This document shows, in pieces, positions 1-6,831 of a DNA stretch of 14,713 bases. Both the position numbers and the translations under genes were made by a program. Each line of letters starts with the position of its first letter. Position 1 is the stretch's first letter. The notes under the pieces were generated by a model that saw only the letters and a list, made by a program, of their open reading frames with translations, searched no databases and was not told where the DNA came from. The DNA is from DAOUET01 sp034430155 (GTDB lineage Bacteria > Chloroflexota > Anaerolineae > Anaerolineales > UBA4823). The stretch spans positions 1 to 14,713 of the forward strand of contig DAOUET010000061.1 in the NCBI GenBank assembly GCA_034430155.1, in the 5' to 3' direction.

Positions 1-878
1 GCGTATGCTGTGGCTGCGTTCTCTACCTGGTGAAAGCCCAGCAAAGGGATGTGCAAACGGGTTGGTTCCCATTCTTGTAAGCCCCCCGATTCAATATAAG
101 CGTCAACCATGTTCTGGTCCGAAGCCGGCCATACCAGCATCGACTGACCATCTAGTGAACGTGTCATTGGCGCAAACAGGTAATCCACGCCAACTTGGCA
201 CAATGGTGCTGAACGCTCTGTGGCGATCTCCTCAATCACCAGGCGGGCCTCGTCTTTTTGGGGAGCCAGCACCACCGGCACATTAGCTTTTATGATCCCC
301 CCTTTTTCCCCCGCGATTTCTGCCAATGTATGCCCCAAGATTTGGATGTGGTCGTAGGATATGGAGGTGATCGCCGATACTACCGGCAAAACCACGTTGG
401 TGGGGTCTAACCGCCCACCCAACCCGACCTCCACGACTGCAACGTCCACTCCTTGTAAATGAAAATATTGGAACGCTAAGGCCGTGCTGATTTCGAAAGT
501 GGTCAACTTCGGGATACTTTCGATTTTTGGCTTATTCTGCTCTATCAGGGCAACCAGAGACGTATGCGGGATGGGCATCCGGTTGACTTGAATACGCTCA
601 TTAAAGTCGGAAAGATGCGGTGAGGTATACAAGCCGACTCTATAACCAGCCGCCTGTAAAGCGTTGGCGCACATCGCTGAGACGGATCCTTTACCTTTTG
701 TACCAGCCACGTGGATAATCGGGTAATCCTTTTGAGGTTCCTCCAAAGCCTCGATAAATTGGTACATCGGTGCCAGGTCAAACTTTTCTGGAGAGTACCT
801 CAAATTGCGAACCAGGCTGAAATCGATGTAGCTATATAGATAATCCAGGGCTTGCTGGTATTCAGACTCGATCTTCAT
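1..878 (-). CDS. folC: FolC, bifunctional folylpolyglutamate/dihydrofolate synthase (3' end cut by window edge)
   Basis: This Mur-ligase-family enzyme adds glutamate to folates in the cytoplasm, using ATP; many bacterial members also make dihydrofolate. I read an open frame from ATG at 878 down to the window edge, 292 codons with no stop. The N-terminus has the family's early helix (QALDYLYSYIDFS), then the P-loop VAGTKGKGSVSAM at about residues 57-69. Next come GLYTSPHL, then FEISTALAF, then VEVGLGGRLDPTNVV, then the SYDHIQILGHTLAEIAGEKGGIIK block. These are the ATP-, folate- and magnesium-binding segments of FolC. Family members are about 420-450 aa, so roughly a third is missing beyond position 1. 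The gene is divergent from the ABC-transporter cluster. A TACAAT -10 box ends 9 nt before the ATG, so the mRNA may be nearly leaderless, and no Shine-Dalgarno sequence is seen. The identification is firm; whether it is mono- or bifunctional cannot be told. Confidence 0.95.
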   Translation of the reverse strand, partial: MKIESEYQQALDYLYSYIDFSLVRNLRYSPEKFDLAPMYQFIEALEEPQKDYPIIHVAGTKGKGSVSAMCANALQAAGYRVGLYTSPHLSDFNERIQVNRMPIPHTSLVALIEQNKPKIESIPKLTTFEISTALAFQYFHLQGVDVAVVEVGLGGRLDPTNVVLPVVSAITSISYDHIQILGHTLAEIAGEKGGIIKANVPVVLAPQKDEARLVIEEIATERSAPLCQVGVDYLFAPMTRSLDGQSMLVWPASDQNMVDAYIESGGLQEWEPTRLHIPLLGFHQVENAATAY

Positions 879-887
879 AGTTCAGGC

Positions 888-916
888 ATTGTAACCGCTG
901 GCACCCTTGGGTGCAA
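888..916 (-). promoter_or_regulatory. Predicted folC promoter, near-leaderless
   Basis: On the minus strand a TACAAT -10 hexamer (893-888) lies 17 nt after TTGCAC (916-911). The -10 matches the sigma-70 consensus in 5 of 6 positions; the -35 matches in only 3. Only 9 nt separate the -10 box from the folC ATG, leaving a predicted leader of about 1-3 nt. A 6-bp inverted repeat GCACCC-TT-GGGTGC (901-914) covers the spacer and the edge of the -35, and could be an operator or chance. Confidence 0.5.
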
Positions 917-974
917 GAGCTGCAATATCTGGCAAGTTAACCATGGGAGAGAATTGTTTTAAGATACATATCAC

Positions 975-1003
975 TTGCCACAATGGTTGAATCGGGTTAT
1001 TAT
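975..1003 (+). promoter_or_regulatory. Predicted promoter of the ABC-transporter cluster
   Basis: TTGCCA (975-980) and TATTAT (998-1003) are separated by exactly 17 nt. Each hexamer matches the sigma-70 consensus in 5 of 6 positions. Transcription would start near 1010, leaving a leader of about 90 nt before the permease start at 1103. This is the best promoter-like site in the folC-permease divergent gap, judged by eye only. Confidence 0.55.
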
Positions 1004-1073
1004 TTATAAAGACACCCTATTCCGCGCAATTTTTCAAACGCTATCTCTCCTCGGCATCAGGCGAAAAATCACC

Positions 1074-1103
1074 ATGAAAAAAATCACCCTAGCGATCATC
1101 TGA
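1074..1103 (+). CDS. Nine-codon leader ORF overlapping the permease start
   Basis: ATG at 1074 opens a reading frame MKKITLAII that ends in TGA at 1101-1103; the TGA overlaps the permease ATG in the stop-start string TGATG. The permease has no Shine-Dalgarno sequence of its own, so termination-reinitiation coupling is plausible. The peptide looks like the first residues of a signal peptide, so it may instead be the stump of a deleted receptor gene, which commonly stands at this spot in amino-acid ABC operons. The 10-mer AAAAATCACC occurs twice here, 15 nt apart (1064 and 1079). Expression is unproven. Confidence 0.3.
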   Translation: MKKITLAII

Positions 1104-1978
1104 TGAGCTCCACTACTACTACTTCAAGCGTTAGACCTGTGCCAGGTTTCCAAACTAACATCACATCACGCCTGGCAGAGTTCCCCTGGTGGGGATTATT
1201 CATCATATTATCCGCCATCTTCCTGTCCTATAACTTTATCACAAATGCTAAGTACCAAGACATTATCGTTACCCTTTCCGCCGGTATCAAACTTACTATT
1301 GAAATCACCCTCATAGCCTATGCTTTCGCTGTGATTATCGGTCTGGCTACAGCCTTTGGCCAAGTCTCAAAAAATGTAATTATCAAGAATATCGCCCTGC
1401 TTTACGTACAGATCATACGGGGCGTACCCATCATCGTTCAGATTTTTTATGTAGCCCTAGTCATTGTTCCGGGAGCTATCTCACTTATCAATGCACTGGG
1501 GAACCAACTGGTGGCGCTCGGCTGGCTGCAACCAGATAATTTTCTGGTTTCACTCACTGCACGCAAAGTTGACTATGTCGTTCGAGGAATCATCGCCCTG
1601 GCGATCAGCTACGGGGCTTTTTCCTCGGAAATTTTCCGTGCCGGCATACAATCTATCGAAAAAGGTCAAATCGAAGCTGCCCATGCCCTCGGACTTAATT
1701 GGATAAAAACCATGCGCCTGGTTATCCTCCCCCAGGCCATCCGTCGGGTGCTACCTCCCCTGGGTAATGACTTCATCGCCATGCTCAAGGAATCTTCCTT
1801 ACTCTCGGCGATTGGCGTCGGCGAAATAACCCAGCTGGGCAAGAAATATTCTGGGGCTTCTTTCCTCTTTCCTGAGACTTATAATACGGTTGCTTTCCTG
1901 TACCTCAGCATGACTTTGCTATTATCCCTGGGGGTTAAGACGATGGAAAGACGATTGAGCACCGAGGAGGAACATTAA
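1103..1978 (+). CDS. Polar amino acid-type ABC transporter permease (HisM/GlnP family)
   Basis: This is an inner-membrane permease of the HisM/GlnP type (BPD_transp_1 fold), 291 aa. Hydrophobic segments lie near residues 30-46, 60-86, 96-125, 160-178, 205-240 and 262-280. The family hallmarks are RGVPIIVQIFYV (106-117), FSSEIFRAGIQSIEKGQ (173-189), and the cytoplasmic EAA loop (191-211: EAAHALGLNWIKTMRLVILPQ) that docks on an ATPase. It is longer than typical GlnP (about 220 aa) because of a hydrophilic N-terminal tail and a longer loop around 127-158. I keep the ATG at 1103 because the leader frame's stop overlaps it. The next gene encodes a receptor whose first half is an amino-acid-binding domain, so the two are predicted partners. 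No amino-acid-type (GlnQ/HisP) ATPase is present in the cluster. Family assignment is secure; the substrate is not known. Confidence 0.93.
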   Translation: MSSTTTTSSVRPVPGFQTNITSRLAEFPWWGLFIILSAIFLSYNFITNAKYQDIIVTLSAGIKLTIEITLIAYAFAVIIGLATAFGQVSKNVIIKNIALLYVQIIRGVPIIVQIFYVALVIVPGAISLINALGNQLVALGWLQPDNFLVSLTARKVDYVVRGIIALAISYGAFSSEIFRAGIQSIEKGQIEAAHALGLNWIKTMRLVILPQAIRRVLPPLGNDFIAMLKESSLLSAIGVGEITQLGKKYSGASFLFPETYNTVAFLYLSMTLLLSLGVKTMERRLSTEEEH

Positions 1979-2027
1979 GGTTAATTAATTGGTATCCTCA
2001 TCAGGACACATGTCGATCCATATTTAG

Positions 2028-2038
2028 AAAAGGAGGTG
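2028..2038 (+). promoter_or_regulatory. Orphan perfect Shine-Dalgarno sequence
   Basis: AAAAGGAGGTG is a near-perfect anti-SD match between the permease stop and the receptor start, but no credible gene follows it. A GTG inside it gives only a six-codon frame ending in TAA, and the receptor ATG at 2109, about 70 nt on, has its own GGAGGA. It could be a ribosome standby site or the relic of a lost or moved start. Confidence 0.4.
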
Positions 2039-2108
2039 TACGCCCACAATCACTAAACCCAAATCTATTATCTTGCAACTTAAAACTCTTCTGGAGGAGA
2101 AAGTACAA

Positions 2109-3956
2109 ATGAAAAAGCTATACCTATTGGTCAGTATTTTGATCTTAGCCAGCGTGGTGCTCGGTGCCTGCCAACCGGCAGCCACACCCACGGTGGCGGA
2201 GCCCACCGTCGCACCAACCCAACCACCAGCCACCATGGCACCCGAGGCCACCCAAGCCATGACCTTACCCGACCTTGGAGGGCGTGAAATCACCATCGCC
2301 ATTGAGAACGCCTACCTTCCATTCAACTACGTACGCTTGGATACGGGCGAGGCCGAGGGTTGGGATTACGACTTTATCAATGAAGCCTGCAAACGGCTTA
2401 ACTGCAAACCGGTATGGGTCGAGTTCGCCTGGGACACCATGATCGCCTCCGTGGCCGATGGTCAATTCGACATGGCGGCTGACGGCATCACCATCACCTC
2501 CGAGCGTGCCCAGGCGGTGGATTTCTCCGAAGGTTATGTCAGCATCGAGCAGCGCCTGTTAGTGAAAATCGATGAGGACCGCTTCCAGAATATGGACGAA
2601 TTTGCCGCGGACACCAACCTGCTGCTGGGCGAACAACTCAACACCACCAATTACACCGCCGCGGCAGACCTGGTCGGCGAAGATCGCGTCATTGCCTTCG
2701 ATACCTTCGGTCTGGCTGTCCAGGCTTTAATCGCCGGGGATGTGGATGGGGTGGTTATCGATGAGGTGGCCGGTTTGGGGTACATAGGCGCCAACAAAGA
2801 TCAGGTGAAGCTGATCGGACCGTCTCTTTCGAGCGATCAATTAGGGTTCATCTTCCCCAAGGGCAGCGACCTGGTGGAACCCTTTAACATGGTCATTGAA
2901 TCCATGAAGGCCGACGGATCCCTGGACCAAATCAACACTAAGTTCTTTGGACCCAGCTTTGCGGTTGCCGAGTCTAATATCGGACCGGGTGCTTACGCAG
3001 AAGAAGGCATCGGTACCGAAGCCCACCCCATCAAAGTGCTCTTCGTCCCCTCGGTGGACGCCCAAGTCATCGTCAGCGGGGGTGATATTATGGCTCAAGC
3101 CCTCCACGACGCAACCGGTTTCTTCTATGATGTCAGTGTACCAACCTCTTACGTTGCCACCATTGAAGAGATGTGCGCCTCCCCGAGCGACACCATGGGC
3201 TTCATCCCCGCCTTCGGGTATGTGTTTGCTAACCAGCTGTGCGGTGTAGACGTTGCCTTCAAAGCCGTTCGCTACGGTTGGAGCGTTTATTGGACGCAAT
3301 TCCTGGTGGCGCGCGATAGCGACATCCAGACCTTCGAAGACCTGGCTGGTAAGAAATGGGGCTATCCAGATGCTACCTCGACCTCTGGATATCTGGTCCC
3401 AACGGTCATGTTCCAGGATGCCGGCATTGAACCGGGTGAATCGGTTGAAACCGGTGGGCACAATCAGGCGGCTAAAGCTGTCTACGACGGAACCGTGGAC
3501 TTCGCCACTACCTTCTACAGCCCACCACTCAAGCCTGAAGGTGAAACGCCCTGGGTGCCCGGACAGGATCCCGACATTCCCGCTGACATGATCGACAGTT
3601 GCGCCCTCAGTGAAGATGGCAGCCAACTGTTGTGCGAGGGTTGGGTTGTTCTGGATGCACGTGCCAACATCCGCACCGAGGCTCCCGATGTGATCCAGAA
3701 AGTTCGTATCCTGACACTTTCACCCGATATCCCCAACGACACGCTTTCCTTTGGCCCGGACTTCCCAGAGGATATGCGTATGGAAATCGAACAGGCTCTT
3801 ATCGATTTCTCCCAGACCGACGCCTGGGATCAATCTATCGGCAGCCAAGACTTCTACAACTGGACAGGCATTGACCCAGCCACAGATGATGAGTACGACT
3901 TTGTCCGTAAGATGGTAGAAGCCAGTGGCCTCAGCCTGGAAGATTTGGGTCAATAG
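2109..3956 (+). CDS. Fused double receptor lipoprotein: amino-acid-type SBP plus PhnD-like phosphonate-type SBP
   Basis: This is a predicted membrane-anchored ABC receptor of 615 aa, about twice the size of a single receptor. I choose ATG 2109 because GGAGGAG lies about 10 nt upstream and because it starts the lipoprotein signal peptide, with lipobox LGAC and lipidated Cys21. Residues 22-52 form a Pro/Thr/Ala-rich tether. Residues 59-283 are a family 3 (SBP_bac_3) amino-acid-binding domain: IENAYLPFNYV, GWDYDFINEAC, DGITITSERAQAVDFS and VVIDEVA. They retain the Thr and Arg133 that usually hold the carboxylate and an Asp (218) that usually holds the amino group. Residues 306-615 are a PhnD-like domain: IKVLFVPS, the anion-binding signature DATSTSGYLVP (421-431), then a His (451) in GGHNQAAKAVYDGTVDFA. 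Both pockets look intact. Its neighbours are an amino-acid-type permease upstream and a PhnC/PhnE-type pair downstream, matching the two halves. The fold calls are strong; the ligands are inferred. Confidence 0.92.
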   Translation: MKKLYLLVSILILASVVLGACQPAATPTVAEPTVAPTQPPATMAPEATQAMTLPDLGGREITIAIENAYLPFNYVRLDTGEAEGWDYDFINEACKRLNCKPVWVEFAWDTMIASVADGQFDMAADGITITSERAQAVDFSEGYVSIEQRLLVKIDEDRFQNMDEFAADTNLLLGEQLNTTNYTAAADLVGEDRVIAFDTFGLAVQALIAGDVDGVVIDEVAGLGYIGANKDQVKLIGPSLSSDQLGFIFPKGSDLVEPFNMVIESMKADGSLDQINTKFFGPSFAVAESNIGPGAYAEEGIGTEAHPIKVLFVPSVDAQVIVSGGDIMAQALHDATGFFYDVSVPTSYVATIEEMCASPSDTMGFIPAFGYVFANQLCGVDVAFKAVRYGWSVYWTQFLVARDSDIQTFEDLAGKKWGYPDATSTSGYLVPTVMFQDAGIEPGESVETGGHNQAAKAVYDGTVDFATTFYSPPLKPEGETPWVPGQDPDIPADMIDSCALSEDGSQLLCEGWVVLDARANIRTEAPDVIQKVRILTLSPDIPNDTLSFGPDFPEDMRMEIEQALIDFSQTDAWDQSIGSQDFYNWTGIDPATDDEYDFVRKMVEASGLSLEDLGQ

Positions 3957-3981
3957 TTTCATCTTATCGATTTTGAATCAA

Positions 3982-4011
3982 GAAGCGGGCAGGCTTGTTC
4001 CTGCCCGCTTC
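3982..4011 (+). promoter_or_regulatory. Intercistronic 12-bp hairpin after the receptor gene
   Basis: GAAGCGGGCAGG (3982-3993) and CCTGCCCGCTTC (4000-4011) form a perfect 12-bp stem with a 6-nt loop, 25 nt past the receptor stop. No T-run follows, so it is not a classical terminator. Such structures often protect the upstream message, giving excess receptor over membrane parts, and that is my inference here. A weaker imperfect stem (AAGCCTGCC near 4088 with GGTGGGCTT near 4123) lies later in the same 207-nt gap. Confidence 0.6.
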
Positions 4012-4163
4012 ACCAGACAGGTGATCGCCGATCTTAAAGAATGTAATCTTGGTTTCTCTGAAAAGGATCCGAACGGATAAGATCGGCTAAGCCTGCCTCG
4101 CGTCCTGTTTCTCGGTGGGCTTATCAGTGAACTGGATGATCTATCGAATAGTCTCTTTTTCAA

Positions 4164-4916
4164 ATGCTCACAGTAAATAATTTGACGAAAATTTATGATG
4201 GCAACGTCTTGGCGCTCGATGATGTCAGCTTTCAAGCTAAAGACGGTGAGTTCCTGGCGATTATAGGTCTAAGCGGTTCGGGCAAATCGACCTTGCTGCG
4301 TTGCATCAACCGCCTGATCGAACCGACCTCCGGACAGATCCTTTGGGATGGTCGTGACATCACCGCCGCCTCCTCGGAGGAGCTGCGGACTATCCGCCGG
4401 AAAATTGGCATGGTCTTTCAGCATTTCAACTTGGTCCACCGCTCCTCAGTCCTTACTAACGTGTTGGCCGGTCGCTTAGGCTATGTCAATCCTGCCATGA
4501 GTCTCATTAACCGCTTCCCCAAAGAGGATATCGATAAAGCCATAAAACAACTCGAGCGGGTCGGTATTGCTGATAAAGCCCACCAGCGGGCTGACGAACT
4601 CAGCGGTGGTCAGCAGCAACGAGTAGGAGTTGCCCGGGCGCTTATTCAGGACCCTGAGATCATCCTGGCCGACGAGCCAGTAGCCAGCCTGGACCCGGTC
4701 CTGGCTCACAGCATCATGCGGTATCTGGAGCTCATCAACAAGGAAGATGGCGTTACCGTACTGTGCAGTCTGCACTTCCTGGATCTGGTCCACCGCTACG
4801 CCCACCGGGTAGTCGCTCTGAATGAGGGCAAACTGGTTTTCGAAGGTTTGCCCGAAGAAATCGACGATGATATGTTTAAAGAGATCTACGGCCAGGAAGC
4901 CGAAAGAGTTGGATAA
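4164..4916 (+). CDS. phnC: Phosphonate-type ABC transporter ATPase (PhnC-like)
   Basis: This is a cytoplasmic ATP-hydrolysing subunit of 250 aa, the usual PhnC length. Walker A is GLSGSGKST (35-43), the Q-loop Gln is in MVFQHFNLV (residue 86), the signature is LSGGQQQR (146-153), Walker B is IILADEP (166-172) and the H-loop is in SLHFLDL (His204). The phrase FNLVHRSSVLTNVLAGRLG (88-106) is diagnostic of the PhnC branch rather than GlnQ/HisP. All catalytic positions are present. The start ATG 4164 has no clear Shine-Dalgarno sequence and follows a 207-nt gap. Translation ends 11 nt before the PhnE-like gene, so those two are surely co-transcribed. It is the only ATPase in the cluster, although permeases of two families are present. 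The symbol is by homology; no C-P lyase genes are seen nearby, so the real cargo may not be a phosphonate. Confidence 0.92.
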   Translation: MLTVNNLTKIYDGNVLALDDVSFQAKDGEFLAIIGLSGSGKSTLLRCINRLIEPTSGQILWDGRDITAASSEELRTIRRKIGMVFQHFNLVHRSSVLTNVLAGRLGYVNPAMSLINRFPKEDIDKAIKQLERVGIADKAHQRADELSGGQQQRVGVARALIQDPEIILADEPVASLDPVLAHSIMRYLELINKEDGVTVLCSLHFLDLVHRYAHRVVALNEGKLVFEGLPEEIDDDMFKEIYGQEAERVG

Positions 4917-4927
4917 AGGGTGCTAGT

Positions 4928-6742
4928 GTGAAAAAGCCGTCTAATCTTTGGAGATCAATCACCCTTGGTCTGGCAGTTCTAGCCGGCCTGATTGTTTATG
5001 CATATGGCTTCCAGGTTACCAAGGTGAGCCTGGAGGAAACCCGCTCACCTCGCCGGCAAACCCAATTGATTCGCATCATACGGGCGATCGCTCAGCCAGA
5101 TATCCTCGAATATCAGAAGCAAGAGTTTGAGGTCAACGCTCCCATTTATGTACCCTGCCCTTCAGGTGATTTGAATTTACCCGAGCCAGATCGTAGTGGA
5201 CCTTATATGGTCATCACCCCTCCTTGCGCCGATCCACATGCCGAAATCAATGTGGAGGGTTTCAATTTCGAGCCTAATACCGAGGGCCCCATATTCTTTA
5301 TCCCCCCCAGCGATGTAAGACTACAAATGGGTAATATCCAAACTGATAGCAGTGGGCACTTCACTGTAACGGTTACACTACCCAAACGCCCCAGCGAAGA
5401 ACTCCAGCATGTCCTCGTGATTACTCGCCGCAACGTGGGTGCCCCCTACTTTACCCAAACCGCCAAGGATACCTGGGATAAAATCATCGAGACGGTTTTT
5501 CTGGCTTTGCTTGCTACAACCATCGGAACAGCTCTGGCTATCCCGGTTAGTTTCTTCGCAGCCCGCAATCTGATGAGAGATGTTCGCAGCCCCTTGGCCA
5601 GCATATCTCTATCCATCCTGGCCTGGCCGGCAGGATTATTAATTGGCGTCCAGGCAACCCGCCTAGTAACGAATTTTAGCCATATGCTCACTGATAACGT
5701 CGCTTTGAGTGTAGGAGGTTTGTTTGCTGGCTTTTTAGTAGCTTGGTTTCCGGCTCGATGGGCGCTGCCCCAGGCCGAAATCCAGCGACCTTCCACCCTT
5801 ATGCGGCTTGCCAGATTACTGGCCTTGTTGATCGCAGCTTTCTCGACCATTCTTTTCCTCATTTTATTCTCAAATCTAATCGTCTCGCTTGGAAATGTTT
5901 TAGCTGCCCATCTCAGTATTTTCGGCTTTGTCGGCACTTTTGTCAGCGATCTTGGTGAAATTCTCAGCATGGTAGTCGTCTTGATCGCGGCAGCCGCAGG
6001 AGGGGGGGCACTGAGCAGCACTGCGGGGCGAATAGGGCAATTTCTCAACATGCGTGTTTCTGGTGCTACCAATAGGATTATCAGTCTCATCCTGGCTGGC
6101 CTGGCAGGCGCAACCATGCTAGCAATCATTGGAGCTGTTATTAACTGGCTCTACCAGATCGACAATCCCATCAAGACTCTTTGGATTCCTGCAGGTGTTG
6201 GTGCAGTGCTGGGGGTAATCCTCTCCTCCAGAGCCAAAGAAGCCGATACATTGCCAGTTGGGTTATCAATATACTTTATAGTTCGTACCATCCTAAATTC
6301 TTTGCGCTCAATCGAACCGCTTATCATGGTGATTGTCTTTGCAGTTTGGGTTGGCATTGGCCCCTTTGCGGGTGTGCTGGCCCTATCGCTCCACACCATT
6401 GCCGCTCTTTCGAAGCTTTACTCCGAGCAAGTTGAAAGCATTCTATCGGGTCCCCTGGAGGCGGTCACCGCTACTGGCGCGACCAGGTTGCAGACCATTA
6501 TATATGCTGTCGTTCCCCAGATAGTCCCTCCTTATATCTCCTTCACCATGTATCGCTGGGATATCAACGTGCGTATGTCGACCATAATCGGATTTGCCGG
6601 GGGTGGGGGTATCGGTTTCCTCTTACAGCAGAACATCAACCTGCTCAACTACCGCGCCGCCAGCGCCCAGATGGTGGCAATCGCCATCGTTGTCGCTTCC
6701 ATGGACTATTTGAGTTCCAAGATGCGTGAAAGGGTGGTTTGA
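4928..6742 (+). CDS. phnE: Enlarged PhnE-like permease with an extracytoplasmic beta-sandwich domain
   Basis: This membrane permease is 604 aa, about twice the usual 260-290 aa PhnE. It starts with GTG at 4928, with AAAGGG about 7 nt upstream. One anchor helix (about 11-28) is followed by an extracytoplasmic stretch (about 35-180). Residues 105-166 of it (INVEGFNFEPNTEG, then IQTDSSGHFTVTVTLP) resemble an IPT/Ig-like fold. A first PhnE helix block (183-214, ending AIPVSFFAARNL) is then split from the rest by an insertion of about 220 residues with four to six hydrophobic helices (about 222-436). The PhnE core resumes at 445: SIYFIVRTILNSLRSIEPLI, GPFAGVLALSLHT, the EAA loop (511-530) and GFAGGGGIGFLL. 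The core pairs with the PhnC-like ATPase just upstream. The extra domains have no function I can name; one idea is receptor capture at the cell surface. Confidence 0.9.
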   Translation: MKKPSNLWRSITLGLAVLAGLIVYAYGFQVTKVSLEETRSPRRQTQLIRIIRAIAQPDILEYQKQEFEVNAPIYVPCPSGDLNLPEPDRSGPYMVITPPCADPHAEINVEGFNFEPNTEGPIFFIPPSDVRLQMGNIQTDSSGHFTVTVTLPKRPSEELQHVLVITRRNVGAPYFTQTAKDTWDKIIETVFLALLATTIGTALAIPVSFFAARNLMRDVRSPLASISLSILAWPAGLLIGVQATRLVTNFSHMLTDNVALSVGGLFAGFLVAWFPARWALPQAEIQRPSTLMRLARLLALLIAAFSTILFLILFSNLIVSLGNVLAAHLSIFGFVGTFVSDLGEILSMVVVLIAAAAGGGALSSTAGRIGQFLNMRVSGATNRIISLILAGLAGATMLAIIGAVINWLYQIDNPIKTLWIPAGVGAVLGVILSSRAKEADTLPVGLSIYFIVRTILNSLRSIEPLIMVIVFAVWVGIGPFAGVLALSLHTIAALSKLYSEQVESILSGPLEAVTATGATRLQTIIYAVVPQIVPPYISFTMYRWDINVRMSTIIGFAGGGGIGFLLQQNINLLNYRAASAQMVAIAIVVASMDYLSSKMRERVV

Positions 6743-6769
6743 TTAGGCACAAATTGGTAGAACTCGCAT

Positions 6770-6793
6770 GGGGCGGCTAAGCCCGCCCCTTTT
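6770..6793 (+). terminator. Rho-independent terminator closing the transporter cluster
   Basis: GGGGCGG (6770-6776) and CCGCCCC (6783-6789) form a 7-bp GC stem with a 6-nt loop, followed directly by TTTT. It lies 27 nt after the PhnE-like stop and before the predicted -10 box of the next gene. Confidence 0.75.
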
Positions 6794-6819
6794 GATTTAA
6801 ACCCCTCCACCGGGCGTGG

Positions 6820-6825
6820 TAAAAT
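6820..6825 (+). promoter_or_regulatory. Predicted -10 box just before the DUF218 gene
   Basis: TAAAAT (6820-6825) matches TATAAT in 5 of 6 positions and sits 6 nt before the GTG start at 6832. No Shine-Dalgarno sequence is visible, so a leaderless message is plausible. The -35 is poor: TTAAAC at 6797-6802 with a 17-nt spacer. Confidence 0.35.
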
Positions 6826-6831
6826 TCGCCT

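Noticed and set aside
545..781. Minus-strand 78-codon frame inside folC
   Set aside because: It is an out-of-frame shadow; the neighbouring frame carries the unmistakable FolC motifs from 878 to the window edge.
2073..2108. TTG at 2073 as start of the double receptor
   Set aside because: It would put 12 polar residues ahead of a perfect lipoprotein signal peptide and lacks a spaced ribosome site; ATG 2109 with GGAGGAG fits.
2841..3626. 261-codon open frame on the minus strand, opposite the double receptor
   Set aside because: No ribosome site, no recognisable domain, and it lies entirely within a strongly supported gene; a long antisense frame is expected in GC-richer codons.
3982..4011. 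Rho-independent terminator after the receptor gene
   Set aside because: The stem is strong but is followed by ACCAGACAGG, with no T-run.
5446..6129. 227-codon minus-strand frame opposite the PhnE-like gene
   Set aside because: Composition mirrors the sense hydrophobic helices and no family is recognisable.
1103..6742. Phosphonate degradation operon
   Set aside because: No C-P lyase, phosphonatase or hydrolase genes are present; only transport parts, so catabolism cannot be claimed.
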